Source: Eutypella sp. D-1
Lineage: Eukaryota > Ascomycota > Sordariomycetes > Xylariales > Diatrypaceae
Length of the DNA: 64,000 nucleotides
Direction: 5' to 3'
Assembly (NCBI GenBank): GCA_023313575.1
Contig: JAJTTP010000014.1
Span: 1 to 64,000, forward strand
Both the position numbers and the translations under genes were made by a program. Shown piece after piece: positions 10,792 through 22,168 of the stretch (the stretch's first letter is position 1; every line of letters begins with the position of its first letter). The notes beneath the pieces are model-generated. The model made no database searches. It saw only the letters and a program-made list of their open reading frames with translations, and was not told where the DNA came from.

Positions 10792-13160
10792 TGAGAAACG
10801 CTATGGACAATTGATGATATGAGGAGATAGATAGTTAGAAGAGGAGTCGATTGATGGAACGTGCTTTGCTGCACGCCTGCTGTACGTATACGGCCAAGTG
10901 CTGATGCTAGATGACGAGAAGCGACGTGGACTGGTGAGGCTGAGTCAAAGACAGTGGGTAATTATTATTATCTTGTTGATAAGACTCTCGGAAATATGTC
11001 CGGCTGCCTGGCTGCAATCCCCAGCTCAGACCTGACCTGAGTGTAACCCTAGCAGCCTCGGTAGAGCTCGAGATGCTCTCTATCGGGGAATCATGGGCAT
11101 CGGGGAGGCAGCTCCGCTCCCACTGGAAAGATGAGTGGGATAGTGGGATGATGATAAAAGAATGACTGAAAGAATGAATGAATGCCTTCGCAAGTCTAGA
11201 ATTATTCGCGAACCAGAATGGAACGAGTGGGGACGGACTTGGCGTTGTTTGAAATGCTTCCCACTTGGGCGGATTGGTTTTTTTGAAAATCGAAAGTTCA
11301 GGTGTTTATGCTACTCATGAGCATGTGAAGAACACAATGGGAATCTGCGATGTGTTATGTGTAATCTAAGTATTAGGTGTAGTTGTAATCGGGTAGGTTA
11401 AAGTGCCCATTACAATTACCCGTCAACTTTCAAGACTGGAGGAAACATTCAGTCTATCTACATACATACTGGATTGTACATACTTAGGTACATAAGTACA
11501 TGAAAACAAAGCCCAGCTTGTCGAGTTAACACGCTAACACCACTCGGGAAGTCCCTGAAACTGCCAGCTTAGGAAGCTCGCAAGGCTTGGCGGTACCTAC
11601 CTTCTTTGCTAGTGGGAATCTTGGACTGCCTCACTCAGGTACCGACTCAGCCATGCTACTTCGTACTTAGGTACTTGGCCGGAGCATTTATATGGCTGAA
11701 GTTGTTTCATTTAATTGAAAAAAGAAAAGGATCTCCAAGCCCTTTTCAACAGTACAATTCATGACTGTAGAGGACTTTCCCAATCAACCCGAATACTCAT
11801 TCCTCCTAAGAAGCAGACTGATACTTCGTACTTTCGTTATACTTGTTTTTTTGGCACCCGTGTTGACTGGAATCTAACCCGCTATGCATGTGTGGGGGTT
11901 AAAGAAGTTGGGAAGCAGCAGGTTGAGTGGATCCGTGGGGCGTAGCTTACTGAGTCAAAGTGGGCCGGGGTAAGCAATCTACTTAGGTACTTACCGAATA
12001 TAAAATAGTCCCTGTATTTACCCCAGGTACCGGACTCTTTTGCCCTCAGCCCCTTTGAAACGCCAGGTAATGCTGGCGCTTTCTACTATCTAGAAAAAAG
12101 CGAATCGAGCTTAAGGAAGATGGTATATGATCAGTGACTTTCCCGTAGTAAGGGCCTTGATCCTGTTTGTATCCGCAGCAGACTACGTTGGTACTGATTA
12201 GGATTCTATTGTTGTAGTAATCCTTCCCGATTAGGTCCACAGTCAGTTCTGCTTTTCTTTACTGAACAACTCTCTCCGTGCTAAATACTACGTGATATAT
12301 ACTGATGTATAGAAGACTGCGACGACGACTATCTACGGCCGGTTTCCTACAACTCACTCCCGCTCACCTAGGTGTCTGATCCTGTCCGGAATCTAGCGGG
12401 AAAATTCTCCTGCAAACCAGCTGTGCTTGCAGCGAGTTCATTCAATAACAATATGAGGCAGCCATATGAAGGACTGCTCACACGCCACGCTCACACCATA
12501 CAAATACCAGAACGAGGTTCGTAATTATCACGGTGGGACATGGCGTACTACCGGGTGTGATGTAGTCGCACCGCACACGGACTTTATATAGCCGAATACA
12601 TGCGTTATTCCGCTATCAATATCACGGGACTCATCACCGACGCCGCAGTTCACGTTTTCCACGAGCTCTAACACGCGCAGGGCCTGTATCTCGGTGCCGT
12701 CGTCCCTGCGCCTCGAGCCGGCGCTAAAAAGAGCCACTAACACCCGTTATGCTAGTCCCCGCTAGCTAGCGCAGAGAACTCTCAAGCAGCGCGGAGCCGG
12801 GCATCGTGGCTGGTTTCGGCGTGGGCTACCTGACTCCGGTCAGCATCTTAGGTTTCCACAATCGCAAGGCGCGTCGCAAGAGCACCGCAGCGACCGCCGG
12901 TACCGGATTCGGGCCTGCCAGCTTCAGGGCGCGCTGAAGGCGCCTGTGCGCGTGGTAGGCGGGTTCTCCCCGACGGTCGGTACCAACCTGTGATTCCCCG
13001 ACCCCGCATCGCCCGGACTGCTTCTAGGAGGAAGGACGTGCCAATAGCATACACAGACGACCGCGCCGTCGCGCAAGGGTGAGCAGTTAGCAGTACGGTA
13101 TGTATCGAACTACAGATCTCGACTCCGGGTCCCTTATCTACAAGGCGTGTGCGTGAAACT

Positions 13161-13192
<32 letters not shown>

Positions 13193-13564
13193 TGGTAGAC
13201 CTGAGTGGCGCGTATACACGATGGAGATTTCACGAGTTACAGTAGTACGTTAGCATCAACACATGGGCGTTGCGGATGCGGGCGCTAATGTGTCGTCCAC
13301 TTACTGGCATCGTACGGCATCACCTCGGTTTTCTATGTTGGAGTAGAATTTACATTCATACGCATGCACTATTCCCTTTATAATTCAATCGGTCATCTAA
13401 CTATCAGAAGATTTGTCCATATGGTGTGTTATATTCAATAGTTTTATTGCGCAATACCATGTCGGTTCACTCGTCAGCTCCGCCTAGAGCGAGGAAGGTG
13501 GATGGTGTGTTTGTGTCCACCGGAAATCCACGCGAAGTCATAGTCCGACTCAGGGGCCACGCAC
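10792..13564. other. intergenic stretch with TACCTAGGTA-type motifs and (CAG)10
   Basis: Holds the upstream region of the GT8 gene, several copies of the palindromic AGGTACCT/TAGGTACTT motif (about 11488, 11636-11676, 11981-11994) and a CAG repeat. Minus-strand 13060-12530 is GC-rich with open stretches but no identified domain. Confidence 0.5.
13162..13191. repeat. (CAG)10 microsatellite
   Basis: Ten uninterrupted CAG units. No supported gene covers it; the overlapping minus-strand frame would read poly-Ala but has no domain. Confidence 0.9.
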
Positions 13565-14479
13565 TCACTGCTCCAGCAAACCCTTCAGCACTTCGTCCAG
13601 ATCCTCCGGCTCGAGACCCAATCTCTTGTAATCGACGACCCTCTCACTATAATTCCCGCCGTATCCTTCGCTGAGGAGCAGCGCAAACAGGATGCGGACC
13701 CCCGCAAGCGGGTTCCCCTTTGCGACCTCCTCTTCAGCAGTCTTGATGACCTCCTCAGGATCCTCGCTAATGACGGTCCAGTCCTCCTCCTTAGTCCCCG
13801 TGATTCGCTGCGCGCTCGCCAGCAAGTCGCGCTGGCTGACGCAGAACGAGCTGAAGTATGCCCAATCGTTCTTGTAGCGAGCGAGCTCGTCCGCGGGCAG
13901 CGCCAGCAGCGCGGCGAGGCTGTCACCGACACGCTGCAGGGTCGTGAAGTTGGCCCTGGCGCGGCCGTCGCCGAAGACGCGGGCAGTCCGAGTCTTGGCG
14001 TCGAGTCCAAAGACGCCGAGGCGCATGCTGAAGTCGAACCAGGGGTTACAGACGACGCCGATCCAGGCGCTGACGCCGAGCTCCTCGACGAGCTGGCGGA
14101 AGGGCTGCTTCATGTTCATGAGGGCGATGCGCGAGTTCAGCTTCTCGTGCGTGGCGTCCGACCCAAACTCGCACGGCACGACGTACGGCACGCCGACCTT
14201 GGCGGCCGCCTTGATCAGCGGCACCTGCGCCGGGTAGGCGCCGTAGTTCAGCGCCATGATGAGCACCTCCTGTCCCTGGAGCACCTCCGTCAGGAATGCC
14301 TCGTCGTCATAGGGTCCCCGGTGCACGGTCACCCCCGCGGGAAACGTCGCGCTCGACTCCGGCCGCGTGAGCACGCTCACTTTGTGGCCGGTCGCCACGA
14401 GCGCGGAGAGGATGGGAGCGCCGACCGTGCCGCTGCCACCCACGAGGGTGATGTTGCGGGTTTGCTTTACGTTGGACAT
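13565..14479 (-). CDS. NmrA-like / isoflavone-reductase-like NAD(P)-binding protein
   Basis: Single-exon gene of 304 aa. The N-terminal Rossmann fold shows the dinucleotide-binding motif VGGSGTVG (G14, G15, G17, G20) right after a short leader, as in atypical short-chain dehydrogenases of the NmrA/isoflavone reductase (PCBER) group. Later landmarks are VTVHRGPYDD, VPYVVPCEFGSDATHEK (position of the family's P-SEFG segment) and a C-terminal substrate-domain region with WTVISEDPEEV. Length matches the family. Members either reduce small aromatic or secondary metabolites with NADPH or act as redox-sensing regulators; the sequence does not say which. ATG follows an A/T-rich leader with a T-run on the coding strand. 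No neighbouring metabolic gene supports a pathway assignment. Confidence 0.9.
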   Translation of the reverse strand: MSNVKQTRNITLVGGSGTVGAPILSALVATGHKVSVLTRPESSATFPAGVTVHRGPYDDEAFLTEVLQGQEVLIMALNYGAYPAQVPLIKAAAKVGVPYVVPCEFGSDATHEKLNSRIALMNMKQPFRQLVEELGVSAWIGVVCNPWFDFSMRLGVFGLDAKTRTARVFGDGRARANFTTLQRVGDSLAALLALPADELARYKNDWAYFSSFCVSQRDLLASAQRITGTKEEDWTVISEDPEEVIKTAEEEVAKGNPLAGVRILFALLLSEGYGGNYSERVVDYKRLGLEPEDLDEVLKGLLEQ

Positions 14480-15817
14480 GCTTTAGCGTTTTAGAAAAAA
14501 AAATTGAGATGATTTTTGACTTGAGAAACGTCGGAATGGTCGATGGTGGTCTCTGGATCGATTGTCACTTCCAAGGTGTGCTATCCTGTGCAATGCGAGA
14601 GGACATTGTCTGCCCAAATTCAACGAACATCATGCTCGCTTTAAACACTTTCCATCGCGGGTCGTTCTTCCTTCGTCTATCTCGACGACGTGGTCGAATT
14701 TCCCCCTACCAAGATGTGTTTATAGCTAACGTTCACGATCGGGACCGAGCTTAGTCATTTCGTGCGGAATTCCGCTACGGGGAATTCCGTGGCGTAGCCA
14801 CAACCGGAGTTCCAAGACGCCCCGTCAGCCCGGGCTTACAAATTGATCCGCCCTAAAAAATCGACTTCAACGTCAAAACGATCAGAGTAGCCCATCAAAC
14901 CAGGACAATTTATTACACATGTATGAATTGAATGCGGATTTCAGGTTTGGGCTAATCAATAATTCGATAGGAAATCGGCGTAATTCGATCGTGAGCGCAC
15001 ATCTATCATGACGTGTCGCACATGTCTACATACTCAGCCACGATAATAATTAGCTTGGCACTGCTGGGATGAAAGAAACACCACCATCACAATGCCAGCA
15101 TTACATTCTACTGAATCCCACATGGGTAGATGCCTCTTTCAACTCGTTAGGAATGGCATAGCTCTCACTTGATATCAGTGACTCCATAATAGGGACCCAC
15201 ATTGTGACGAAGTACGCAAAAGATGTACTTGTAGACGGAAACATGCGGTTGATTGTTCTCTCCTCATGAAGTAATGGACTGGCAAAGGAAGGAGTGACTA
15301 CCCTCCGAATTCCGTACTGATTAGGGTCTTAACAGGGCCAAGGCTACCGTGAGGCTCATTCTCATAGAAATGCGAGTCGCTTCGACCCCCTAATTATTCT
15401 TGGCACACGACGCCTAACAAGCGGGCAGCGGGGGATGCCAAGCCGTAACGAAGTGCTGTTATCTGAGCCTAGATCATTTTATCCCGCAGGCTATTCTGAT
15501 GTTATGATAATACCAACGCGCCTACGGGCCAGGGTTTCGACTTAGCTTGTGAGATCGTGTATTTAACGTTAGGTGTCCCATGAGAGGTTCAGGTCGAGCG
15601 TTACGAAGCAGTCCTCCCACGGCGTCAATATCGTACGTAGCGTAACGAAAGCCTGCTCCAGGATCATTCAAGACAGTTGCTACTTCACCTCATGATGTGA
15701 AATATGTCAAGTTCTATGATCAGATAGCTTTATAACTATAAACATGTGCTAGATGAACATGTGTTGGAAGGCTCCAAAAGCTCTGGGAAAAGAAGGAAGG
15801 ATAAACCTGATTGTCAC
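14480..15817. other. intergenic stretch, no gene seen
   Basis: Upstream region of the NmrA-like gene, then DNA without recognisable genes. It contains a palindromic segment near 14770-14805 and one arm of a long-range inverted repeat near 15518-15534. Confidence 0.5.
14769..14806. repeat. palindromic segment with GGAATTCC cores
   Basis: Two GGAATTCC palindromes lie close together, the second flanked by GCTACG and CGTAGC inverted arms. This could form a hairpin or be a relic of a small inverted-repeat element. No function is assigned. Confidence 0.5.
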
Positions 15818-16440
15818 GTGATAAAGGGGGCAGGGGCGCTACCAGCACCCTCCCCCCCTGCTTTGCAGGCTACGATAGACTAGAATTATCTATAAGTAGG
15901 GGGCTTCGCCCCCCGTGGTTCTAGTGAAGGGCCAGAGTTCAATAACTATTCGACCTCTACCTATACTACAGTGCCCTCACAGTGACTCTCCAGCTACTAT
16001 CTCTCACTCTGCGCCCAATAACCCTAACACTGATACAGCCAGGGTTGTTGTTATTGTTTGACGGCGGGGGTGGCTGCGTAGCAACCCTCAACCAGAGCCT
16101 CCTACGGGGTATATGGCCGATGGCCGTGCTGGGCTAGGACTATCTACGCTAGATACAGAAATCCCACAAACTATCTAGAAAGCTCAAGCCCGTAGGCGCG
16201 TTGTCCCGAGGACTTATAAAAGTTATCCATCTGCGTCTCCCTCGCGGCCAGTCTGGAAGGAAGTGCCAGGGCTTAGACGTCTCTTAGTAGAGGATGTTGA
16301 AGTGCCCAAGTGGGCTGCGTGCTAATATCGCCTGAAACAGGCCGGTGTATACATGTGTATATGGCCTCGCGGCGATAGAGAAGTTCAGCGGAATCGTGTA
16401 GTTATATTATTGTACAGATCAAAGGGAAGCATTTAACACC
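15818..16440 (+). mobile_element. decayed LTR retroelement fragment
   Basis: From about 15818 the sequence has an LTR-like organisation: a GGGGGCAGGGGCGCTACC-type GC-rich box, TCTATAAGTAG (TATA-like), a hairpin of GGGGGC/GCCCCC arms with a TTC loop, then a leader with CTATACTACAG and CCTAACAC. Downstream, to about 16440, the plus strand keeps broken coding-like sequence (for example KAQARRRVVPRTYKSYPS and KEVPGLRRLLVEDVEVPKW) interrupted by stops. The element is not strongly RIP-mutated, unlike the one at the left edge. Its ends and any second LTR are not identified. Confidence 0.5.
15898..15914 (+). repeat. LTR-like hairpin downstream of TATA
   Basis: GGGGGC and GCCCCC arms with a TTC loop follow TATAAGTA by a few bases. 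The layout mirrors the hairpin at 1633-1655. Confidence 0.6.
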
Positions 16441-18960
16441 AAAAACGCCAGGCATAGCCAGGTTTCTGCCAGTGAGTGGAAGCCTTTTTTTGGAAAGCGA
16501 AAAGAACATGCGCAATATGGCTTCAATATCCTTGTGAGTGCTTTCAGTGTGATCTTAGGAGATTGCCCGCAGCTGTCCCAGGCGGGTATATATCGTAGCC
16601 ATAGCCTACGTTCTGAAGTAGCATGATTGATGGCGCTATATTAGATCTCCGTCGGTGAGAGATGGGGTGGGTAGCGATGGGCTGTGCCGCAGTCACAAAT
16701 ATCACATGATTAATCAAAACGACGGCAATTGTCAAAAAGGATAGGAAACCTCCGCTGCCACCGGCCACTTGGCACGCAAGCAGTTACACCGAGCCGCTTA
16801 CCACTAAGGATGGGCTTGAGTTTGATGTAAGCATTTCCATGGTCTGAATCGTATATAGGATGAACCCTAGTGTTTAAGAATGGCAACATAATGTTGTGCT
16901 AGCATAGACATGGACATGAAGTATGGTTCATGTTGGGTTATTAAATGTGGGACTAGAGGAAAAGGGGTTGGGATTTTCCAACTCCATTTCTAATAGTGAA
17001 AGGTCGAAGCAAATGGCGTCTATGTAATCCCGTAGTAATAACATCAAGGGGCTGGTGCATGCCTAATACGTATTGCTTCTCCTTAAAAATGCTGGGTAGG
17101 TTGATTTGGTGGCAGGGCTGTCTTGCAAGTTTTGGAAATCTTGTTACTAGCCAAGTCGGTGGTCGTCTCAAATCCTTTATATGGCAACAGACAGTTGGTA
17201 TAAATAAACTCCTTCTAAGTACCAGTCTCCTTTGTTAATGCCATTAATCACGTGGCAATCTGGTCATTCGCATTTATTTCCTCGGGGATTATATGTAATA
17301 CATGATCCAGTCGCTCTTGGAGCAGGCAGAACGGTACACAGTTCCAGGGTCATGTAATATATGTCCTCACACTTACTTTTCCTAGTAGACTGGTAGCGCT
17401 CAGGCAACTAGAAATGGCGTCCTTATTGGATGGTAGCTTATTAAAATTCCATCAAACTGACGGAGCCACCGAGAGCCGTACCTCATGTGACTGACCTAGT
17501 AACATTGTATGTTGCCATCTAGAATTGAACACTCAATGCTAGATCGATCTCAAGCGTAAGTGAGTGAACACAACGCAACCCCTTACGACCACCGGGGGGT
17601 TAGATTCCGTTTGTCGCCGTCTATCGTGAGATCCCACGGTTTTCCCGACCAATCCCCCTCATCAGGAAAACCAGGTTGGTATGCCTCTAGGTTGCAGCAC
17701 CAATTCCATGGTGGTGTGTCGTTGGCTCACATTGTTGCGGACGTGCTGGGAAGAGTTTTAGTGGCTAAATTGGCGAGCCGCCAGGGGCGATGGAAAGGTC
17801 CCGAGCCAATGAGCGGCATAGATGTCCGCTCCCGTGATATTATATATCGAGGGACCCTGGAATTTTCCGTGTCCCCTCTTTCAAGCTACGGGATCGGAGG
17901 CTCCACTAGAAATTAGCTAACATGAGCTATATACCACCTTAGAATGGGCTGTTGGACTACCCATCTGGTACGATGTTACTCTATTTGGATGAGCTGCTCC
18001 ACGATGCAAAACACAACTTGTTCTTGATGCTTTGGACGTGATTGATCGTTTCAGCAACCATTTAACCCAGTGAACGATGTTATATACGATGCTCACCGTT
18101 GATCTAAGGTCAAGAAACGCGGGCGATATGTTCTCGGGCCGACGATTTGCGCGAGACGGCATCGCTAAGCGCTTGGCAGGCCCGAGTCTCCCGATTTCAC
18201 TGCCGTTCCCCATGTTGATCCGTGCCCCACCCTTAATGCTAGCTACGGAAACAGAGAACGCAGAAATCCCAGCAAGAGGTAGGATACCAAAACCGTGTTA
18301 GGCAAGCTCGTTAGATATGGTACCTCGCAATTTCGCCTCATATTAATATAGGGCCCCCGAGTTTATGCTTTTGCATAGCCACCGTCATGAGCTCCGCGGC
18401 CGCATTTAGATTAAGAAGAGCCGGACTACGTTAATAGTATTCCGTCGTCGTGCCAATGATGCCCAGCAATCAAGAGTTCTAGACCTTCTATACATTCTGC
18501 GCCAGTTGAAACAAGACTCCTTGGCCCCCCATGGGGTATCTGCGGCCCCGCACATTCTCCCGCTTGTCCCCTCTCGTGGACCCTCGAATCAGGCCCTGAC
18601 TTATTGGGAACGTGTTTCCACCGTCAAGGGTCCTCGCTCGTATCATATTTCTCCACATATAACAACGTACCGACAAGGGTATCCAGCCCGATTGGGACAT
18701 CCCATATGCGATGCTCCGAAGGGCAGAGGGAAACTTCATGACAACGACACCGTCGATCGGATCTGAGAATGCAAGGTCAATATAAGCTGTCAAGTAAGGT
18801 GGCGCCGCCATACAAAATGCCACTGGAACGTTGGGATATCTGCCAGTTCGGGATGCTTCCCGAAGATCCTTAATATACCCGACTTTGCCATCGACCGTGA
18901 ATCATGAACACCCAACTACGTCTACGTCGTAGCAGACTCAGGGGTTGCTGGTGGAGGTAT
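16441..18960. other. gene-poor stretch; possible decayed ORF on minus strand
   Basis: No supported gene. A minus-strand frame from about 18901 to 18488 stays open for roughly 138 codons and reads protein-like in part (AAPPYLTAYIDLAF, VVVMKFPSALRSIAYG), but it has no start and no recognised family. The last part is the GH7 upstream region. Confidence 0.4.
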
Positions 18961-18967
18961 GCTTTAG

Positions 18968-18974
18968 TATAAAT
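18968..18974 (+). promoter_or_regulatory. TATA box of GH7 gene
   Basis: TATAAAT lies 109 bases 5' of the GH7 start codon, followed by a pyrimidine-rich ACTTCTTCAACTGCC segment that looks like a transcription start region. Position and context suit a strongly inducible fungal gene. Confidence 0.6.
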
Positions 18975-19076
18975 ACTGCTCGAATCCCCGGACTTCTTCA
19001 ACTGCCGCTACTTCCTCGCCTACCAACCATCGACCGAGTTGCCTTTATAAGTTTCAAGTAAAGAGGGAGTTACAAG

Positions 19077-20679
19077 ATGTACGCTTTGATCGCAGCAAGC
19101 CTTGTCGGCATTGCCGCCGCCCAGCAGGCCGGTAAGGAGCAGACCGAGACCCATCCCAAGCTGTCCTGGAAGAAGTGCACTGGAAGCGGTGGCAGCTGCA
19201 CACAGACCAACGGCGAGGTTGTCATCGACTCCAACTGGCGATGGCTTCATGATGTCGATGGCTCTGAGAACTGCTACGATGGCAACGAGTGGACCGATGT
19301 CTGCAGCACCGCCGAAGACTGTGCCGAGAAGTGTGCGCTCGAGGGTGCTGACTACCAGAAGACCTACGGTGCTTCCACGAGCGGCGATGCCCTGACCCTC
19401 AGTTTCCTCACGGAGCACGAGTACGGTACCAACATTGGTTCTCGTCTCTACTTGATGGCCGGCACCGACAAGTACCAGACCTTCAGCCTTCTAGGTAACG
19501 AGTTCGCGTTTGACGTTGACTTGTCGACCGTAGAGTGCGGTCTTAATGCGGCTCTCTACTTCGTCGCCATGGAGGAAGATGGTGGTATGGGCAGCTTCCC
19601 CTCCAACAAGGCTGGCGCTGAGTACGGTACCGGCTACTGCGACGCTCAGTGTGCTCGTGACCTGAAGTTTGTCGGTGGGAAGGGTAACATCGAGGGCTGG
19701 GAGCCGTCCACCAACGACGCCAACGCTGGTGTCGGTCCCATGGGCGGTTGCTGTGCTGAGATCGATGTCTGGTAAGTTTTACACCATGGACTCTTCTGAG
19801 AATACCCATAAGACGCCTATTGACCGAAAATACAGGGAGTCGAACTCTCACTCTTTCGCCCTTACTCCCCACCCTTGCACGGACAACAACTACCACGTGT
19901 GCGAGACCGACAACTGTGGTGGTACCTACTCCGACGACCGCTTCGCCGGCAATTGCGATGCCAACGGTTGCGACTACAACCCGTACCGCATGGGTGTCAC
20001 CGATTTCTACGGAAAGGGCAAGACCGTCGACACCAGCAAGAAGTTCACGTAAGATCCCCCTTTTATAAATCACAGAATAATACGTAGACACCTTAGAGCA
20101 TCTCAATGCTAACGTAAATACAGCGTCGTCACTCGCTTCGAGGAGAACAAGATGAGCCAGTTCTTCGTCCAAGACGGCAAGAACATCGAGATTCCACCCC
20201 CCTCCGTCGACGGCGTTCCCGCCGAGAGCAGCGCTATCACCCCCGAGTTCTGCGACGCCCAATTTACGGCTTTCGACGACAGGAACCGCTTCAGTGAGGT
20301 CGGCGGTTTCGACCAGCTCAACCAGGCTTTGGCCCTGCCTATGGTCCTGGTCATGTCCATCTGGGACGACGTAAGTCATCTTTCATCTTACTGTGGTGCG
20401 AATCGGCCCAGATAACTAACTAGAACCCCAGCACTACGCCAACATGCTCTGGCTCGACTCTACCTACCCCCCCGAGAAGGAGGGCCAGCCCGGCGCTGCC
20501 CGTGGTGACTGCCCTCAGGACTCTGGTGTTCCCGCTGATGTCGAGGCCCAGTACCCCGATGCGTATGTCCCCCATATCCCGAATACTTAATCTAATGTCC
20601 TAGGTGTTAACCGGTTCGCAGCAAGGTTATCTGGTCCAACATCCGCTTCGGACCTGTTGGCTCCACCGTCGCCGCATAA
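19077..20679 (+). CDS. GH7 cellulase (cellobiohydrolase I-like), secreted
   Basis: Five exons: 19077-19771, 19836-20048, 20124-20370, 20432-20562 and 20622-20679 (1344 nt, 447 aa), all GT-AG and in phase. A short signal peptide ([15 protein letters not shown]) precedes the mature start [21 protein letters not shown]7 landmarks are [55 protein letters not shown] and [10 protein letters not shown]. The catalytic ExDxxE motif CAEIDVWE (nucleophile E228, D230, acid/base E233) spans intron 1 and is intact. Next come [37 protein letters not shown] and [11 protein letters not shown]. The many paired Cys fit the family's disulphides. The enzyme cleaves beta-1,4-glucan, probably releasing cellobiose from chain ends. 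The protein stops after the catalytic domain, with no linker or CBM1. An endoglucanase reading is less likely given the loop content, but a structure-based alignment would decide. Confidence 0.96.
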
Positions 20680-21684
20680 AATGTCCACAACCTTGGACAC
20701 ACATGGCATGCATGGTGAATCCCGGAGCTACACACACAGATTGCCAACTCGATGTAGCAACGGCATAGGGAGGTCGCCATTCACTTCGCAATCGAAGCAC
20801 TGTATATATCAAGACAATTTACATACAGCACTCTTTTCCAACTTGTTTTTACCCGAACCACGCATATCTCGAAATCGCTTTGGCCCTGTAGGATTTCATG
20901 TGGGCCGTAGTCATCCCCTCTAGGGTAGTGCGGCTATGATGCCCTAGCCCCACCCTGCTGTGTATATTCCGACGATCTCTGAGCTCTTTCACTGTTGTGA
21001 TATTATCATTGAATTTCATTTATTATGCGAATTGAAGTTTGTCTTCAGAGGCTCCTATCAAAAAGCATTCATGTTATATTAGTATGCCTGAACAAGAACC
21101 GTAAAGAGGTCTTAAGTCACTAGTGAACACAATCATGACCTTTCCGGACCACGAAGTCCCTTCCGTGAGTCCTGCTTTGCTGGTGATGCTTGCGACTATC
21201 CGATTACACCAATAACTATCGGCCATATGTACCGCCGCAAGTCTCACGTGAGGCCCAGAGACCTTAGGTATAAAGAGTAGACAAGTGCCCTTACGTATGT
21301 GCTACAATATCTCCTGTGCGAGTACAAGGATCAGTACTATAACGATTAAGTTCTAAGCATTGATTAAGTTTCACAGTTGTCTAGAAGCTCAGTAGTTGTT
21401 GAGGGCTCATTATTATATTCATAAGGACGAGCATCAATAGGGTGTCCATATATGACACCGGTCCCAGTGATTAGACATGGGACGGACTGGAAATTCCTTT
21501 TTGAGTTGCAGGTACATTCATTATGCCAGTAACTGTATCAATTTCCTCCTCGTCTATATCCCGCAACAGCGAGCCTCTGGAAAAGCTCCGCTCGAGTTTA
21601 TTAACCCTATGCCTCCATGCCAAGGGTGTAAGTCAGAAGTGAAGTCTCTCGTGTAGGTGTGAAAAGCGTTTTAGGTGTAGGCTT
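20680..21684. other. intergenic stretch between GH7 and hydrophobin
   Basis: The 3' flanks of two converging genes. No ORF or RNA gene is recognised. Confidence 0.6.
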
Positions 21685-21990
21685 TTATTCCTGGACGCCC
21701 GCAGGGGTGTTGCACAGGACACCCTGTTCGAGGATGGGGAGCACGCAGCAGCGGGCGCGCTGGCCGATATCCGCGCAGACCTTGCTGAACTTGTCTGCGG
21801 TATCGGGCGTGTCCGGTGGGTTGGCGCAGTCCAGGTCCGCGACGCCTAGCACGTCCGTCGCGCAGCACTGGGCCGTGCCATACAGGCCCGAGCAGGGTTC
21901 GTAAGAAGCCTGACGTTCGGCCATCTCAGCGGTGGGGACGGCGGCGGCGAGGCCGGCGAAGAAGATAGCGGCGACGGTAGTGAACTGCAT
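21685..21990 (-). CDS. class II hydrophobin, secreted
   Basis: Single-exon gene of 101 aa. A signal peptide (MQFTTVAAIFFAGLAAAVP) is followed by a short AEMAERQ propeptide-like stretch and the eight-Cys core: C33, C42-C43, C55, C72, C81-C82, C93. Spacing is C-x8-CC-x11-C-x16-C-x8-CC-x10-C, which is class II. Hydrophobins self-assemble at hydrophobic/hydrophilic interfaces to coat hyphae and spores and help surface attachment. No introns are present, whereas class II genes commonly carry two. The stop codon lies at the left end, converging on the GH7 gene. A TATA-like box lies about 172 bases upstream. All key Cys residues are present, so the gene is probably functional. Confidence 0.95.
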   Translation of the reverse strand: MQFTTVAAIFFAGLAAAVPTAEMAERQASYEPCSGLYGTAQCCATDVLGVADLDCANPPDTPDTADKFSKVCADIGQRARCCVLPILEQGVLCNTPAGVQE

Positions 21991-22161
21991 TATGGTAGAT
22001 GAGGTTCTAATTATTTATTATAATTGGTGTAGCTGTGGCAGCGAGTGACTCTTGAGTGTTTAATAAAGCGGCGAGGGCGTGGTAGCTAGTCTTGGGAGGT
22101 GTGTTTGAGTTATGACTGGCGACGATCGAATAGGTCGAGGCCGGACGAGAACTTGCCTCTA

Positions 22162-22168
22162 CTTTATA
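22162..22168 (-). promoter_or_regulatory. TATA box of hydrophobin gene
   Basis: TATAAAG on the minus strand about 172 bases 5' of the hydrophobin ATG, leaving a leader of roughly 140 nt rich in A and C. Confidence 0.5.

Noticed and set aside
12848..13219. 123-codon minus-strand frame with poly-Ala from the CAG repeat
   Set aside because: No ATG-supported gene model, no domain, and length explained by high GC and the repeat.
19543..20379. 278-codon frame antisense to the GH7 gene
   Set aside because: Crosses GH7 introns and exons without its own splice logic; a shadow of GC-rich codon bias.
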